Source: Albifimbria verrucaria
Taxonomy: Eukaryota; Ascomycota; Sordariomycetes; Hypocreales; Stachybotryaceae
Assembly: GCA_020081605.1 (NCBI GenBank)
Contig: JAHREC010000009.1
Span: 5,332,001-5,396,000, forward strand
Length of the DNA stretch: 64,000 nucleotides
Direction of reading: 5' to 3'
Part shown: positions 12,438-22,696 of the stretch, piece by piece
How the letters are laid out: each line of letters starts with the position of its first letter
Numbering within the stretch: the stretch's first letter is position 1
Made by a program: the position numbers and the translations under genes
The notes under the pieces: model-generated
Told to the model about the DNA's origin: nothing
The model's input: only the letters and a program-made list of their open reading frames with translations
Databases searched by the model: none

Positions 12438-14030
12438 ATGATGAAATATATCAACAGTTGGCTTGTGTTTGCAGGAGTGGCACTGTGTGCCAGGCCGTTC
12501 CTAGACGTGGTTGACACTGGCCTCGAGGACTACCTTGTTGGTAGAGGAAACTGGACAGAAGGGAATTTACCCTCTCTACAAGACATGAGAGCGATTCCTG
12601 ATTTTGAATTTGCTGCCAAACAAGTGTTGACTGACGATGGTTGGGCGTTCTACCGCCTGGCTGCTGGTCAGGAATGGGGTGAGTTCCTTCACAAACCCAT
12701 AGATATTCTACGCAGGTCTGCACGGGTCTAACCTATACCTGATATAGGGTACCGAAATAATTTGGAAGTCTGGAGTAAGGTCCAGCTTAGGCCCCGTTTC
12801 TTGAGGAACGTTGTTAATCTTGATGACAACATTGGGTGAGACTCTCAGAAAACCTTCAATACATCCTAGTAATCGTCTAACTCGGCTTAGAATTGAACTC
12901 TTCGGGTATAAGTTCAGCGCTCCATTTTTCATTGCACCTGCTGCAAACGCAGGTCATGGCCATGACCGGGCAGAACTGAATTTCGCTGAGGCAGCTGGTG
13001 ACGAGGAAATCCTCTATACGGTAGACTAAGTTTGCAGAATAACCCGTCGCCGATTATTAGCTAACAATATTGCAGGCTGCTCTGCTAGCTACAAAATCCA
13101 TTGAGGAGATTGACGAAGTGAAGCGCAACAACACGCTGAATGGACGCCAAATCATATTCCAGCAGGTTAGTATACACTTACCCCTGCGTTTTTCAGAATG
13201 TGCTCTTACTGACTTGTATAGATTTACACAAACAACAACTTGAATATCACCTGGAACGATCTGAACCGCGCCAAAAGACAGGAGCTGGTGCTATTGTCTT
13301 GACAATTGATACTCCCGGCTCCTCTGTAAGAGTTCGAGGAGCACGCCACTCTGGACAAGATTAGTAGGTCATTATCTATTCAATGAAAGATTTTTGCTAA
13401 AAGATTCCTAGTGCTTCTGCCACTACTCGTCCCAATACTGTGAGAACCCACCTATCCGTTAAGAAATACAACGCTGATCTATCTATAGTGGAAAGTTCTT
13501 GATGAAGTACGGCGTCGAACCGACTTACCCATCATTTTGAAAGGAATTCAGACCGTTGAAGATGCGTTGGAGGCCATTGAGAGAGGGGCTGATGGCCTTT
13601 ACATATCCAACCATGGTGGTCGTCAGCTGGAGTACTCACCATCCCCAATCGAAGTAGCCTACGAAATCTACCGCAATGCTCCCGAAATATTCGAAAAAGT
13701 ACCAGTTCTGGCTGATAGTGGAGTCCGAACAGGCTCCGATGTATTAAAACTGCTTGCTTTAGGTGTCAAAGCTGTTGGCCTTGGTAGACCGTACGTTATG
13801 GTATCTTATAGCTCAGGATGTGCTATTTGTCGTGCTGACAATCATCTAGTTTTATGTATGCCAACGTTTATGGTTACGAGGGAGTCATCAAAGCAATCCG
13901 CCTTCTTAGGAACGAACTTATTCAAGACGGCTGGAACTTGGGTATTGGGGCTTTAGATGACCTTGAGCCTAGTCTGGTACGTATGATCCATGTGCCCAGA
14001 AAGATGCAATGGCTAATGATTGAAGCTTAA
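12438..14030 (+). CDS. FMN-dependent alpha-hydroxy-acid dehydrogenase/oxidase with signal peptide (L-lactate dehydrogenase family)
   Basis: Oxidises an L-2-hydroxy acid using FMN. Exons: 12438-12678, 12748-12835, 12891-13020, 13076-13165, 13222-13363, 13412-13439, 13489-13790 and 13850-14030. The N-terminus (KYINSWLVFAGVALCARP) resembles a signal peptide; there is no cytochrome b5 domain. Family residues are visible: APFFIAPAA, the active-site lysine in LPIILKGI, the catalytic His and Arg in ISNHGGRQLEY, and the FMN-phosphate loop DSGVRTGSDVLKLLALG then GLGRPF. One frame change lies at the A run 13273-13276, after DLNRAK and before TGAGAIVLTID. The 3' end is uncertain: reading through gives a stop at 14030, but a GT donor at 13977 could start another intron. 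A secreted or vacuolar location is inferred from the N-terminus. Confidence 0.85.
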
Positions 14031-15060
14031 CCTGAATACTCTTGCCCAAAATGTCAATCTTCTCAAGAAGTAATCAGGTGAAAATTACGTTCATCAAGGA
14101 AACTCGTTGTTAAGTACCCATGAAGAGCCCTCTGATATATGATATAAAATGCAGGGTGTAAGAAAAAGCCGATTGTTATGAAGAGAGGTTCATTCTTGTC
14201 GAACACAGACCTTTAGCAACATGGGTATTTCCACTAAAGTTATTAGCACTATTTCATATCAATAATGAAAAATCAATTTCTTGTCTTTTCTGACTACTAA
14301 CTATGGGTGGTTAATGTAAGCAACAAAGTATCCACGGGGTACTATACTTAGTGAATGAGCTATCCCAATTCTTCCAACTGCTGTTTATTCGTAGATGATA
14401 AAAAAGCGCACTCGCAATATTGAATCATACAAATGCCATCATTGACTTCTTCTGTAAGTCCTTAGGAGTAAAGCGCCCTGATATACAGATCATACGACTC
14501 CAAAGATACCAGACCATTCCCCATGGTGCCTACATGGGTCAAGCAAAGTAAAGTTGGTGGGTCTCAATATGTGCCCGTCCGTGACATGCCTCCTAGTGGG
14601 CCCAGTTGTGAGCAATTCACGAGACTACCTGCCACGCCTAAAGGTTTAGGGAAGGACAAAGTAGAAACGTAAATCTGAATAAAGAGTCGTGAATCTCCGT
14701 AGAGAATAGGCATCTTAGCGCCTCTTGTGCATCGCAATTCCATGCTTCATCAATCTTAGCGCAGCCAGTGCAGGACCAAGCCCTGGCCAAAGTAGGCTAC
14801 CACTCCCAATTAGGCAGAGTCTCGCACACCAGTGGCCTGTTGCCTAAGAGCATGCTTCTCTGTTCCAAGCTGATGTGATGTCGTGCCGCTAATTGACTTG
14901 TCAATCATACCCCAGTTAACAACGGGCGTGAATATTTAAAACGTCTGCTTTCCACCATGTGATTGCGAATTTTACAAATGCAATCTTTAGTAAACCCAAT
15001 TCCACTGTCGTGCTTACACTATATACTCTTTGGCTGTTCCACGCTTCTGTATCTGCCAAG
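14031..15060. other. Intergenic region
   Basis: No gene seen. An in-frame non-ATG extension upstream of the DUF4246 start exists from 14959, but the first ATG is at 15061. An AT-rich stretch at about 14932-14941 could be the core promoter. Confidence 0.45.
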
Positions 15061-17290
15061 ATGCCACAATATCCAGGTCTCGGTATGCCTCTCCGCCATT
15101 TCGAACAAATTGAGCAACTTCGAGAAAAAGGCGGGCTCTACCCCATGGGAATACATACCAATTGCTGGGGCTCGAGTTCCGACATGATCCTCGTCCGAGA
15201 AGTTGCCATGATGATTGTTATGGAACGGCTGACAGACAAACCCGACTGGCACATCAAGGTTTTTGACAATGCTATCGCGGGAAAGTGGATCGAAGAGGGA
15301 CTTGAAATACCTTCTAAACAACTATATGATTCTATTGTCAGAGGAAAGCTTTATGCAGGTCAAGGGGAGGAGATATGGTACCCTAAGAGGCTACAGACAA
15401 TCCTAGACCGGGAATGTCTCGAATATGTAAGCAGTGGTGTGAAGCTGATGATTTACTTCTTTACAGGCCTAATATCTTCCATAGTGTATCGCCGAGCTGC
15501 GAGCCAAGGCTGAGTTCTTCAACAAGACTGGATTAGTCCCAACATTGGACGCTTCTGCAACCATAGTAAAATCAGATAGTTTTGTCGATGAGTCGCTGCA
15601 ACAAGAGCTCCGTGCAGTCTTTGCTGAGCTTCGAAACGATCAATTGGACAATCCTGATTTTCATCCGCGAACAGATGGAAGAGTCCGAAACCTGGTTCAT
15701 CCCTCTTTATATCCTTTGGTATATGGCAAATCACGCGTCTTCCAAGATGAAGTTGTTGGTGTTGAGGATGCCATTGACAAGTGGGCAGGTAAGGGGCAGA
15801 TTATACGCGCCCTCAGGCTAAGAAAAATGGAGAGACGTCTTATGACACGAATGTCGGTGGTAGCTATCCACATGACTCTCTCTGGTCAGATAAATATCAG
15901 TGGTTGCCCTCCATTGTCAAGCTACAAGACGATGGAAGCGTACGCTTCACGAGCTATATCAACAACCTCCATCCGATCAAGTATTCACATGTGTACAGGA
16001 CACTAGAAAAGCTAGTTGAGAGGGCCTTACCAGCATGGGACATGTGCTTGACGAAATATACGCATAGTCATGGCAAAAAGCCTACGCCGGGGCGATCAAA
16101 GCCGCGTTTTCCTCTACCAGACAAACCGGAGTAAGTATGACCTGGCTTGCACGCGCAAAAATGGTGATTAACAGCAAGTTTTTGTGTGCAGCGATGAGAA
16201 TGAGGATAACTGGGATCCTCCTTTTAGTCAAATCCAGAAGCTACAGATCCCTACAAGAAATGCCAAGGCGGGCCCAACAGACGACGAAGCAGAAGTGAGC
16301 GGCGAGGATGAAGACGAAGACGAAGACGAAGACGACGAAGAGAGCGATGACCATGAGGAATCGGACTCAGAAGGTAACCGTTATTATGGAACAAGAAGAG
16401 AGATCCATTGGAAGAAAATCCGTGTCCCGGTACAACCGACTGCTCCTGCTTTCCAGGCTTGGGACTACGGGGTAAAACCAGGCGATTCTTTGAGAGACCA
16501 GTTCAAAGATCTGCAGATCATTGTGAAGATGGCATCTATTGAGTTGACACCGGAGAATCCAAGTTTCCCTGTAGGAGGATGGCATGTCGAAGGGCAAATG
16601 AACGAGCGCATCATCGGCACGGCGCTATACTACCTTGACTCCGACAATATCACATCGAGCTGCTTGGATTTCCGCATGCAGACAAGCAGTTACCAAGACG
16701 ATCTACAAGACAGAGTTGGACAAGATAGCTACAGTTGGCTTGAAATGGTCTACGGCACTCATCTCAGGTCCGGTAGTGTATGTCTGCAAAATTATGGAAG
16801 CATAGAAACCAAGGAAGGGAGATTTCTCGCGTTTCCTAATACGTTTCACCATCGGGTGTCGCCGTTTGAACTGAAGGACAAGACGAAACCGGGCTATCGC
16901 CGCTTCATCGCACTATGGCTTGTCGACCCTTTGAACAGAATAATCAGCACGGCCAATGTCCCACCCCAACAACAGAATTGGTGGCTTGATCGGGCATTTT
17001 CTGGTCTGAGCAAGTCTGACGCAGCAACAGTGCCACAGTCGATCGCGCAGCTTATTGTTGAACAAGCTGACAATGGAATTGACGAGACTGTGAAAGCTGC
17101 CGCTAACAGGAAAGAAGATCTACCAGCAGAGCTCTTGAATATGGTGCGAAACGACTTTGTGGATGCGCTACCAATGAGCCATCAGGAGGCTCTCGAGCAT
17201 AGGCTTAAACTGATGGAGGAGAGAAGTGCAATTGATCGGGAGGCGAACGAGGGTTGGTTTAATGTTGATTACAATTTCTGTGAGCATTAA
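15061..17290 (+). CDS. DUF4246 family protein with internal acidic repeat
   Basis: Conserved fungal family of unknown biochemical function. Exons are 15061-15426, 15485-16130 and 16192-17290, with introns of 58 and 61 nt. Recognisable segments are the N-terminal PGLGMPLRHFEQIEQLREK, the central KYQWLPSIVKLQDDGSVRFT and SYINNLHPIKYSHVYRTLEK, and the C-terminal block with FPVGGWHVEGQMNERIIGTA and FPNTFHHRVSPFEL. The last has a His-containing layout reminiscent of a 2-oxoglutarate/Fe oxygenase fold, which is inference. Residues encoded at 16290-16370 form a Glu/Asp-rich stretch absent from the fold core. One frame change occurs at the C run 15810-15812, between DKWAGKGQIIR and PQAKKNGETSYD. About 700 residues. 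The ATG at 15061 is the first in frame. Confidence 0.85.
16304..16341 (+). repeat. GACGAA-type codon repeat encoding an acidic tract
   Basis: Tandem hexamers of alternating Glu and Asp codons inside the third exon of the DUF4246 gene, extending the acidic linker. Likely to vary in length between strains. Confidence 0.75.
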
Positions 17291-17890
17291 GAAAGGGTTG
17301 TTAACGCTGAGCTCGGGCTTATATAGTTAACAAAGTTACAAGATAGATCTACGACAACATCCACCCAAGTTAATTTACGCTTTTAGGGCAATGAATTTGG
17401 TCACACCCGCAAACTGTCCCGGCTGTGCAGGTGCCCCAAAGCTACGGGAAGTGTAGATTAGGTATGCCTGTCCTTTATCGTCTAGCAAAGGAGGGCTTCT
17501 TTAGTATTTCACCAAGAGATACGTTAATGGCTATCTAGTACTACAGGCCGGTTAGCTGTCAGAGCTTGGCAAGGCTATTCGAACCCTTGTCCCGTGGCAA
17601 GCACTGCCTCAATCTTCCCAGGGTGCCTACAAAGTGGCTAATACATGCGTACGTCTGACCACTGGAGGCCCTCGTCCATAGACGCGCGCGTGCGGGTATA
17701 TAAGACTTCCATGGACATAGGGAACAGAATAAGTAGTGACACTTTACTCAACTTGGGTCACATTGTTAGTTGTAGACACCTTGCGGAATTTGTGACGGCA
17801 AATTCATTCGTTGTAGTGATTTAGCTTAGATAGACACCCTCAAGAACTAAATTGCATCGACCACGTGGTTTGGGCTGCAGTTTCGTCAGC
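17291..17890. other. Intergenic region
   Basis: Short region holding the 3' end of the DUF4246 gene and the promoter of the next gene; a TATA-like TATATAAG lies near 17696-17703. No gene seen. Confidence 0.45.
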
Positions 17891-19484
17891 ATGGCGCTGA
17901 GGAACGAGGGGCACCATTCTTTGACCACCCCTAGCTACGGCGAAGCACAACAAATGGAGATCACGACCGTGGAGGGAGATGAGCGTACTCATGGAGAAGG
18001 ACGCGCACTTATTGAATCAATACCCTGGGCTCCGCGAGCACCTACAGGTGTAGAAGCTCATGCACCCAAATTAATCGTCAGTATAGCATGCTTCAAGCCT
18101 GCCAAACAAATAATCGACGTCTTGACTCACTTATCATAACAGAAGCCTGTCGTTATTCCTCGAATTGACATTGGGAGCCCTCTGGATATCCCCTTGCCAT
18201 TCCTTCGAGCTTACAGCCCTGTTCTGCAAATTTACGGCATCGATATGGAAGATTTTATGACATTCATTGATAACTTGACTCTTGCGCAGGCGCCCCAATC
18301 CCGTTGAAAGCCATGAGCCTAGCTGGAGATATCTTGGGCTTCGTGTGAGTTCAGTTTCTATGAACTTGTAAATTTAACTTCGACGAAAACCATCTGATTC
18401 AACTTCCTAGTCCGTTCGATGGCTCAGGTCTGGTCAGCACAGGTATATCTGTGGCAGCAGAGGCAGGGTCAGTAGCGGTTGCTGCTACACGCACGAGTTC
18501 TTTCATGAAAAAAGCCAACGAAGAGTTCTTCGCCGTCCGGCGACTCAAGGCATCACTATGCAAAAGCAAGGAATTAATTGCAAAACTGGGTATCGGGGAC
18601 GATGAAGATCCAACTAAACTCACACTTGCGTAAGTCTTTGAAACATAGTGCCACACCCCAACAAAGTGCTTCAAGTTCGTCGTTTCTGACTATCCCGTGT
18701 AGTCCGTTAGACCCCTATTCTTTGGAGAGTATTAACCTCCGAAACCGCATCTTGAAAGCCCTGGAAGAGCATATTGCACCATTGACATTCGAGGTTCCCG
18801 CTTCTGCCGTACCACAAAACGTCATGGATCAGTTGACTGCCAGACAAATCCATCGCCAAATCAAAGATCGAGAGAAAGAAAATAATAAGAAGGCAGAGAA
18901 AATTGTGGCAAAATTTGAGAGGAAAGAAGCAGAGATGGAAAAGAAAAAGGCAAAACTAAACGATATAAGCCTGGGCGACAGCGCAGGGCCCTCTAATTCT
19001 TCAGAATCTTGCCAGAGCAATCACTCTGACAACGGCAGCAGTGTGGTCGGAGACCAAGCCACAGCACACGAAGACTGTTTGAGATCAGACATAGAGAACA
19101 ACGCCCTCATCAAGGCAACAGCAACCCCCAAGAAAGCACCAATTCTGGAGAGGCAATCAAGTTGATCTCAGACGACGAAGCTTCGTCAGGACAAATTGAC
19201 CACAAGATGGATAAGAAACAACAAAAGATGGAGGAAAAGGCGAAGAAAAAAGCAGAGAAGTTAGAAAAGGAATCCCTCAAACAGATAAAGAAGCAAAATA
19301 AAAAGAGCAGAAGCAAGAGGAAGAATTATCCAAACGGCAGGAAAGGTTTCACAAGAAAGAACAAGAGCTTGAAAAAGAGGCTAAGAAGAAATCTGATAAT
19401 TTGGAAAAGGCAATATATAAGCACTTGGAAAAGCACAGCAAGAAAGTTGAAAAGATGGAATTTCTCGTTATTGAAAGTCTCTAG
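17891..19484 (+). CDS. Conserved fungal protein of unknown function with Lys/Glu-rich coiled-coil tail
   Basis: Exons are 17891-18076, 18143-18344, 18411-18629 and 18703-19484. The conserved core starts at VVIPRIDIGSPLDIPLPFLR and continues with YGIDMEDFMTFIDNL, PLKAMSLAGDILGFV, a small-residue hydrophobic stretch (GISVAAEAGSVAVAATRT) and a KASLCKSKELIAKLG segment. I have seen this arrangement in ascomycete hypothetical proteins but know no function. From about 18840 the protein becomes a long highly charged coil (REKENNKKAEKIVAKFERK), broken by a Ser-rich stretch. Three frame changes: C run 18293-18296, C run 19125-19129 and A run 19300-19304. In each case coil or core sequence resumes in the next frame, ending at the stop 19482-19484. 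The tail is probably a scaffold or membrane-tethering coil (inference). Confidence 0.72.
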
Positions 19485-21111
19485 TCTTAGAACCAACCCA
19501 TGACTTGATATGGATTTTGTGGATTTTCTTTAGGTAAGATAGGGCTCTGGAGGTGGAATTCTGGTACGCTGAACTGGTGCTCTTTCCCACAAGGCGATTA
19601 AATGATGACCTACTATGTATGATATTCTTATGAGAGCGGCTGGGGTTATTCAGTCATCTTATGTCTTTTCTAGTCAATCAAAGTTGTCTCTAAAATGGTC
19701 CTTGTGCATCTTCCAATTTATCACGCAGTTTCATGACCACTGATAACGTTTTAAATGTTTTCTAGTAACACCCCTCGCAGATCGTATGCGAAGCGCCATC
19801 TATCTTCGGGCAGGGCGAATGGGAAGATCAAGGTGGTCCATTCACTGACTTTGGCTCATATGCAATGTTGAATAATAAGAATTTTGTTGTCTGACAAATA
19901 TGCGAACAATCATGGGCGCCTATCATTGGGCCATTTCCGAAATTTATTCTGGTTCCTAGCTCCCAGTAACAGTAACAAGACTACAGATCTATTAGTATAT
20001 CTTCGTCCCTTTTGTTGGATACCACCATTGTTGTTGGGCGTAAAGAAGAAGCATTGGCCCTGTTTAGCTTACGCGCTGATGAATTAATGAGGACAATCAC
20101 CAATTATGGACTTGGGTTGTATTGTGCTCCTGCTTAGGCTCGCACGCGGAATGGCATATGCAGGCCTTGGTTGCCGGCAGGCTGCCACAGGCCGCCTGCA
20201 GATCTCTTAGGTGAGATACGTAAACGTCTCGGCACCTTCCAGGCCCTGCAGGGAATATTCACTGCCTTGACGCTTGTCGTATCACATCACGCATAAAACT
20301 CACTAATGGAAGGATTCGACGCTAAGAACACACGATCGACACTCGCCACCCTCGTACTCTCACCACCAAGACGAAGCTGTGAATTGAGGAAGACCCTATA
20401 GGTAGGGGCGGGGAAGAAAATGTAATTCGGTTACAGCTGCAAAGGAAACGGAGCTATTGTACTCTGACTGATCTCTTGCTCGTTGCTTGCGACCCAACCA
20501 CATGGCCACGACAGTGTAATATAAGTCTAATTTCAAGGGTAAGCGTGTGTCTAACTCATTTGGGTTTAAGGAATAGCATATAAGCGAGGTTCAAAAATCA
20601 GGGTTAGCGCCGGACGCCTATGTCAGAGACAGATAGAATATATCTACGCTACTATATAACCCCTTTTTCGTGGTTTGTAGAGTAAACGACCTGACGCAAC
20701 CTAAGGATGAGATTCTCGCTTTGAACGTTTGGAATATTAAGCTGGTAATGCCACGCAATGCCAAATATTAAACTGCCCTTTCATTGCTCTACTTACAGCT
20801 CCTATCCAAGGATATAGGACTCCACTATGGCTCGCTGCCCCTGCCCCTTGGTCTAACACAATCCTGCCCCGTTTCATGGATAAACCAAGCGCGACTCGGA
20901 GTTGAAGTGGAGATCAGCTCCCCTACCTGAGTTATCCGAGGACTCCACCCCACCTTATCTACCCAAGGTTTTCATATTCCATCCCCGATTCGCGTCCACG
21001 TTCTAATGGGCTTCTAACTCTTCAGTTCTCCTCCTGGACAACATTGTACGTCATCCTTGGGCACTCCGACTGCTAGGAACTGGCCATTCTTTGGCTTGAA
21101 GTCGAGACACA
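19485..21111. other. Intergenic region
   Basis: About 1.6 kb with no recognisable gene. It contains the promoter of the downstream membrane-protein gene. The small frame at 19884-20087 has no family resemblance. Confidence 0.5.
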
Positions 21112-22206
21112 ATGGATTCCATCGCTCATCAAACGTTGAGTAGTCTGGTTCAAGTTGCAGCACCTGCTGCGACTGTAGCGCCAATCTTCCAGTACGCGCC
21201 AGTTTACCCACGACAAGATAAAGATGAGGTCGACACATGTGGTTACTTGTCTCTCACCAAAGGTATGTCGCAAGCCCAAAAAAGCATGTCTTCTCTTCCA
21301 GAGTTCTAAACTGATGATTGTTAGGATATATGGACGTGTTATGTCCGGGCTCTTGTACCACGAGCGACTCATTTTTGGATGCGATCAATGGTTCTTTACG
21401 ACATGCTACAACAGCCGCGATGCTATGTGCACGACTGGATCCCTAGGTCTCCTTGACAAGTGTTGGTCAGTAGCGGCCCACCTTCAACATCCTCATACAA
21501 TCTTAAGGAGGTGCGCTGGTTAACAATACTTCTCACATCACAGCACGCACACAGACATGCCGAATTGTGTAACCGCATCCAAGAACGTTAAGAACGATTG
21601 GCTCACGTATTATGCGTGCGCTACCGATCCGATCAGTGGAACATATGTTGCTGTCGACCAAAAGAGCGCGGCTAGCAAACAATCCAGTTCAGTCATCACA
21701 TCTTCAACGAGTAGTACCATGTCTTCCGACGTGGATACATCAACATCGGTGCGAAACTCAGAACCAACCGGAGACGAATCGAACGCGGACAAATCAACTG
21801 GCAAGTCAAGCGAAACAAATGTCGGTGCTATCGTTGGTGGGGTCTTGGGTGGTATTGCATTAATTGCTCTGATTGGTTTCGGCATCTGGTTCATTCGTTT
21901 CCAAAAACGCAAGGGGACAAAAGAGCCTGAAGAAGCTCATCCCTACGTTGGACTCACTGAGCAGTCCCCGGCCAATCAACCATATCCCGGAACAGAGTAC
22001 ACTGCAGACACACCCAAGAGCGATTTCAGTGCTGTTACAAGCCCAGCTACGGCCTATCAACCGAGTTATCCTACGCAAGTCGTTGAAGCTCCAGCAGGGA
22101 TCATGCAGCCACGATGCATCAGCCAATGAGTGCGCATCATCCGGGATATCAGAGTCAGCTTGTAGAAGCACCAGACGATAACAACAAGAGAGCAGAGCTG
22201 ATGTGA
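21112..22206 (+). CDS. Cys-rich single-pass membrane protein (Wsc/Mid2-like layout)
   Basis: Exons are 21112-21262, 21325-21465 and 21544-22206. The ectodomain is Cys-rich (DTCGYLSL, then FTTCYNSRDAMCTTG, then PNCVTASK and DWLTYYACATDP). It is followed by a Ser/Thr-rich stalk, one strong membrane helix (VGAIVGGVLGGIALIALIGF) and a basic stop-transfer (RFQKRKG). The cytoplasmic tail is Pro/Tyr-rich and its true end (SQLVEAPDDNNKRAELM) is in a neighbouring frame. Frame changes are at 21340-21345, the T run 21372-21376 and the G run 22097-22099. The order ectodomain, Ser/Thr stalk, single helix, short tail is that of fungal wall-stress sensors, but no specific family is assigned. A classical signal peptide is not obvious at the chosen ATG. 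Confidence 0.72.
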
Positions 22207-22696
22207 TGTAAATATTTGGATGGTTTTGTCTTCAACGTTATTCATAAAAGCCTTATGTATTAATTTAATGTTCAATAAAAACGACGAATTAATTGAAAGC
22301 AGCTGTGTGGACAAACGGAGTAGTAGATTAACTGTAAGATCACGAGTTCAAATTTTGATCAAAGAGCGCATTCCGTGATGATACCCTCGCAATATTTGTC
22401 AATAGGCACATGGTATTGAGGACAACACACAATAAATTGAGACGAGTACTTCATGCCAATAGTAGAATTGGAAAGTCTGATCAACAGCGAACATAGCGAA
22501 CCCCTGGAAGAACAAAGGCAAATCTTCGAGGTCGCTGCAAGCATTCATTAGCAGCAGGATGATAAACTAGACAATCGCTATTCTAGGTCCAGGTTTGTTT
22601 CTTCTCTTTTTGGCTACGAAAGAGAGGCCGACAAAATGACCAAGGGTTTATATGAGACTTCTCTTGTCCAGATTCATTTTGAAACCGTTGATTGGC
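22207..22696. other. Short intergenic region between convergent genes
   Basis: 3' regions of two convergent genes; an AATAAAA hexamer-like site lies near 22274. No gene seen. Confidence 0.45.
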
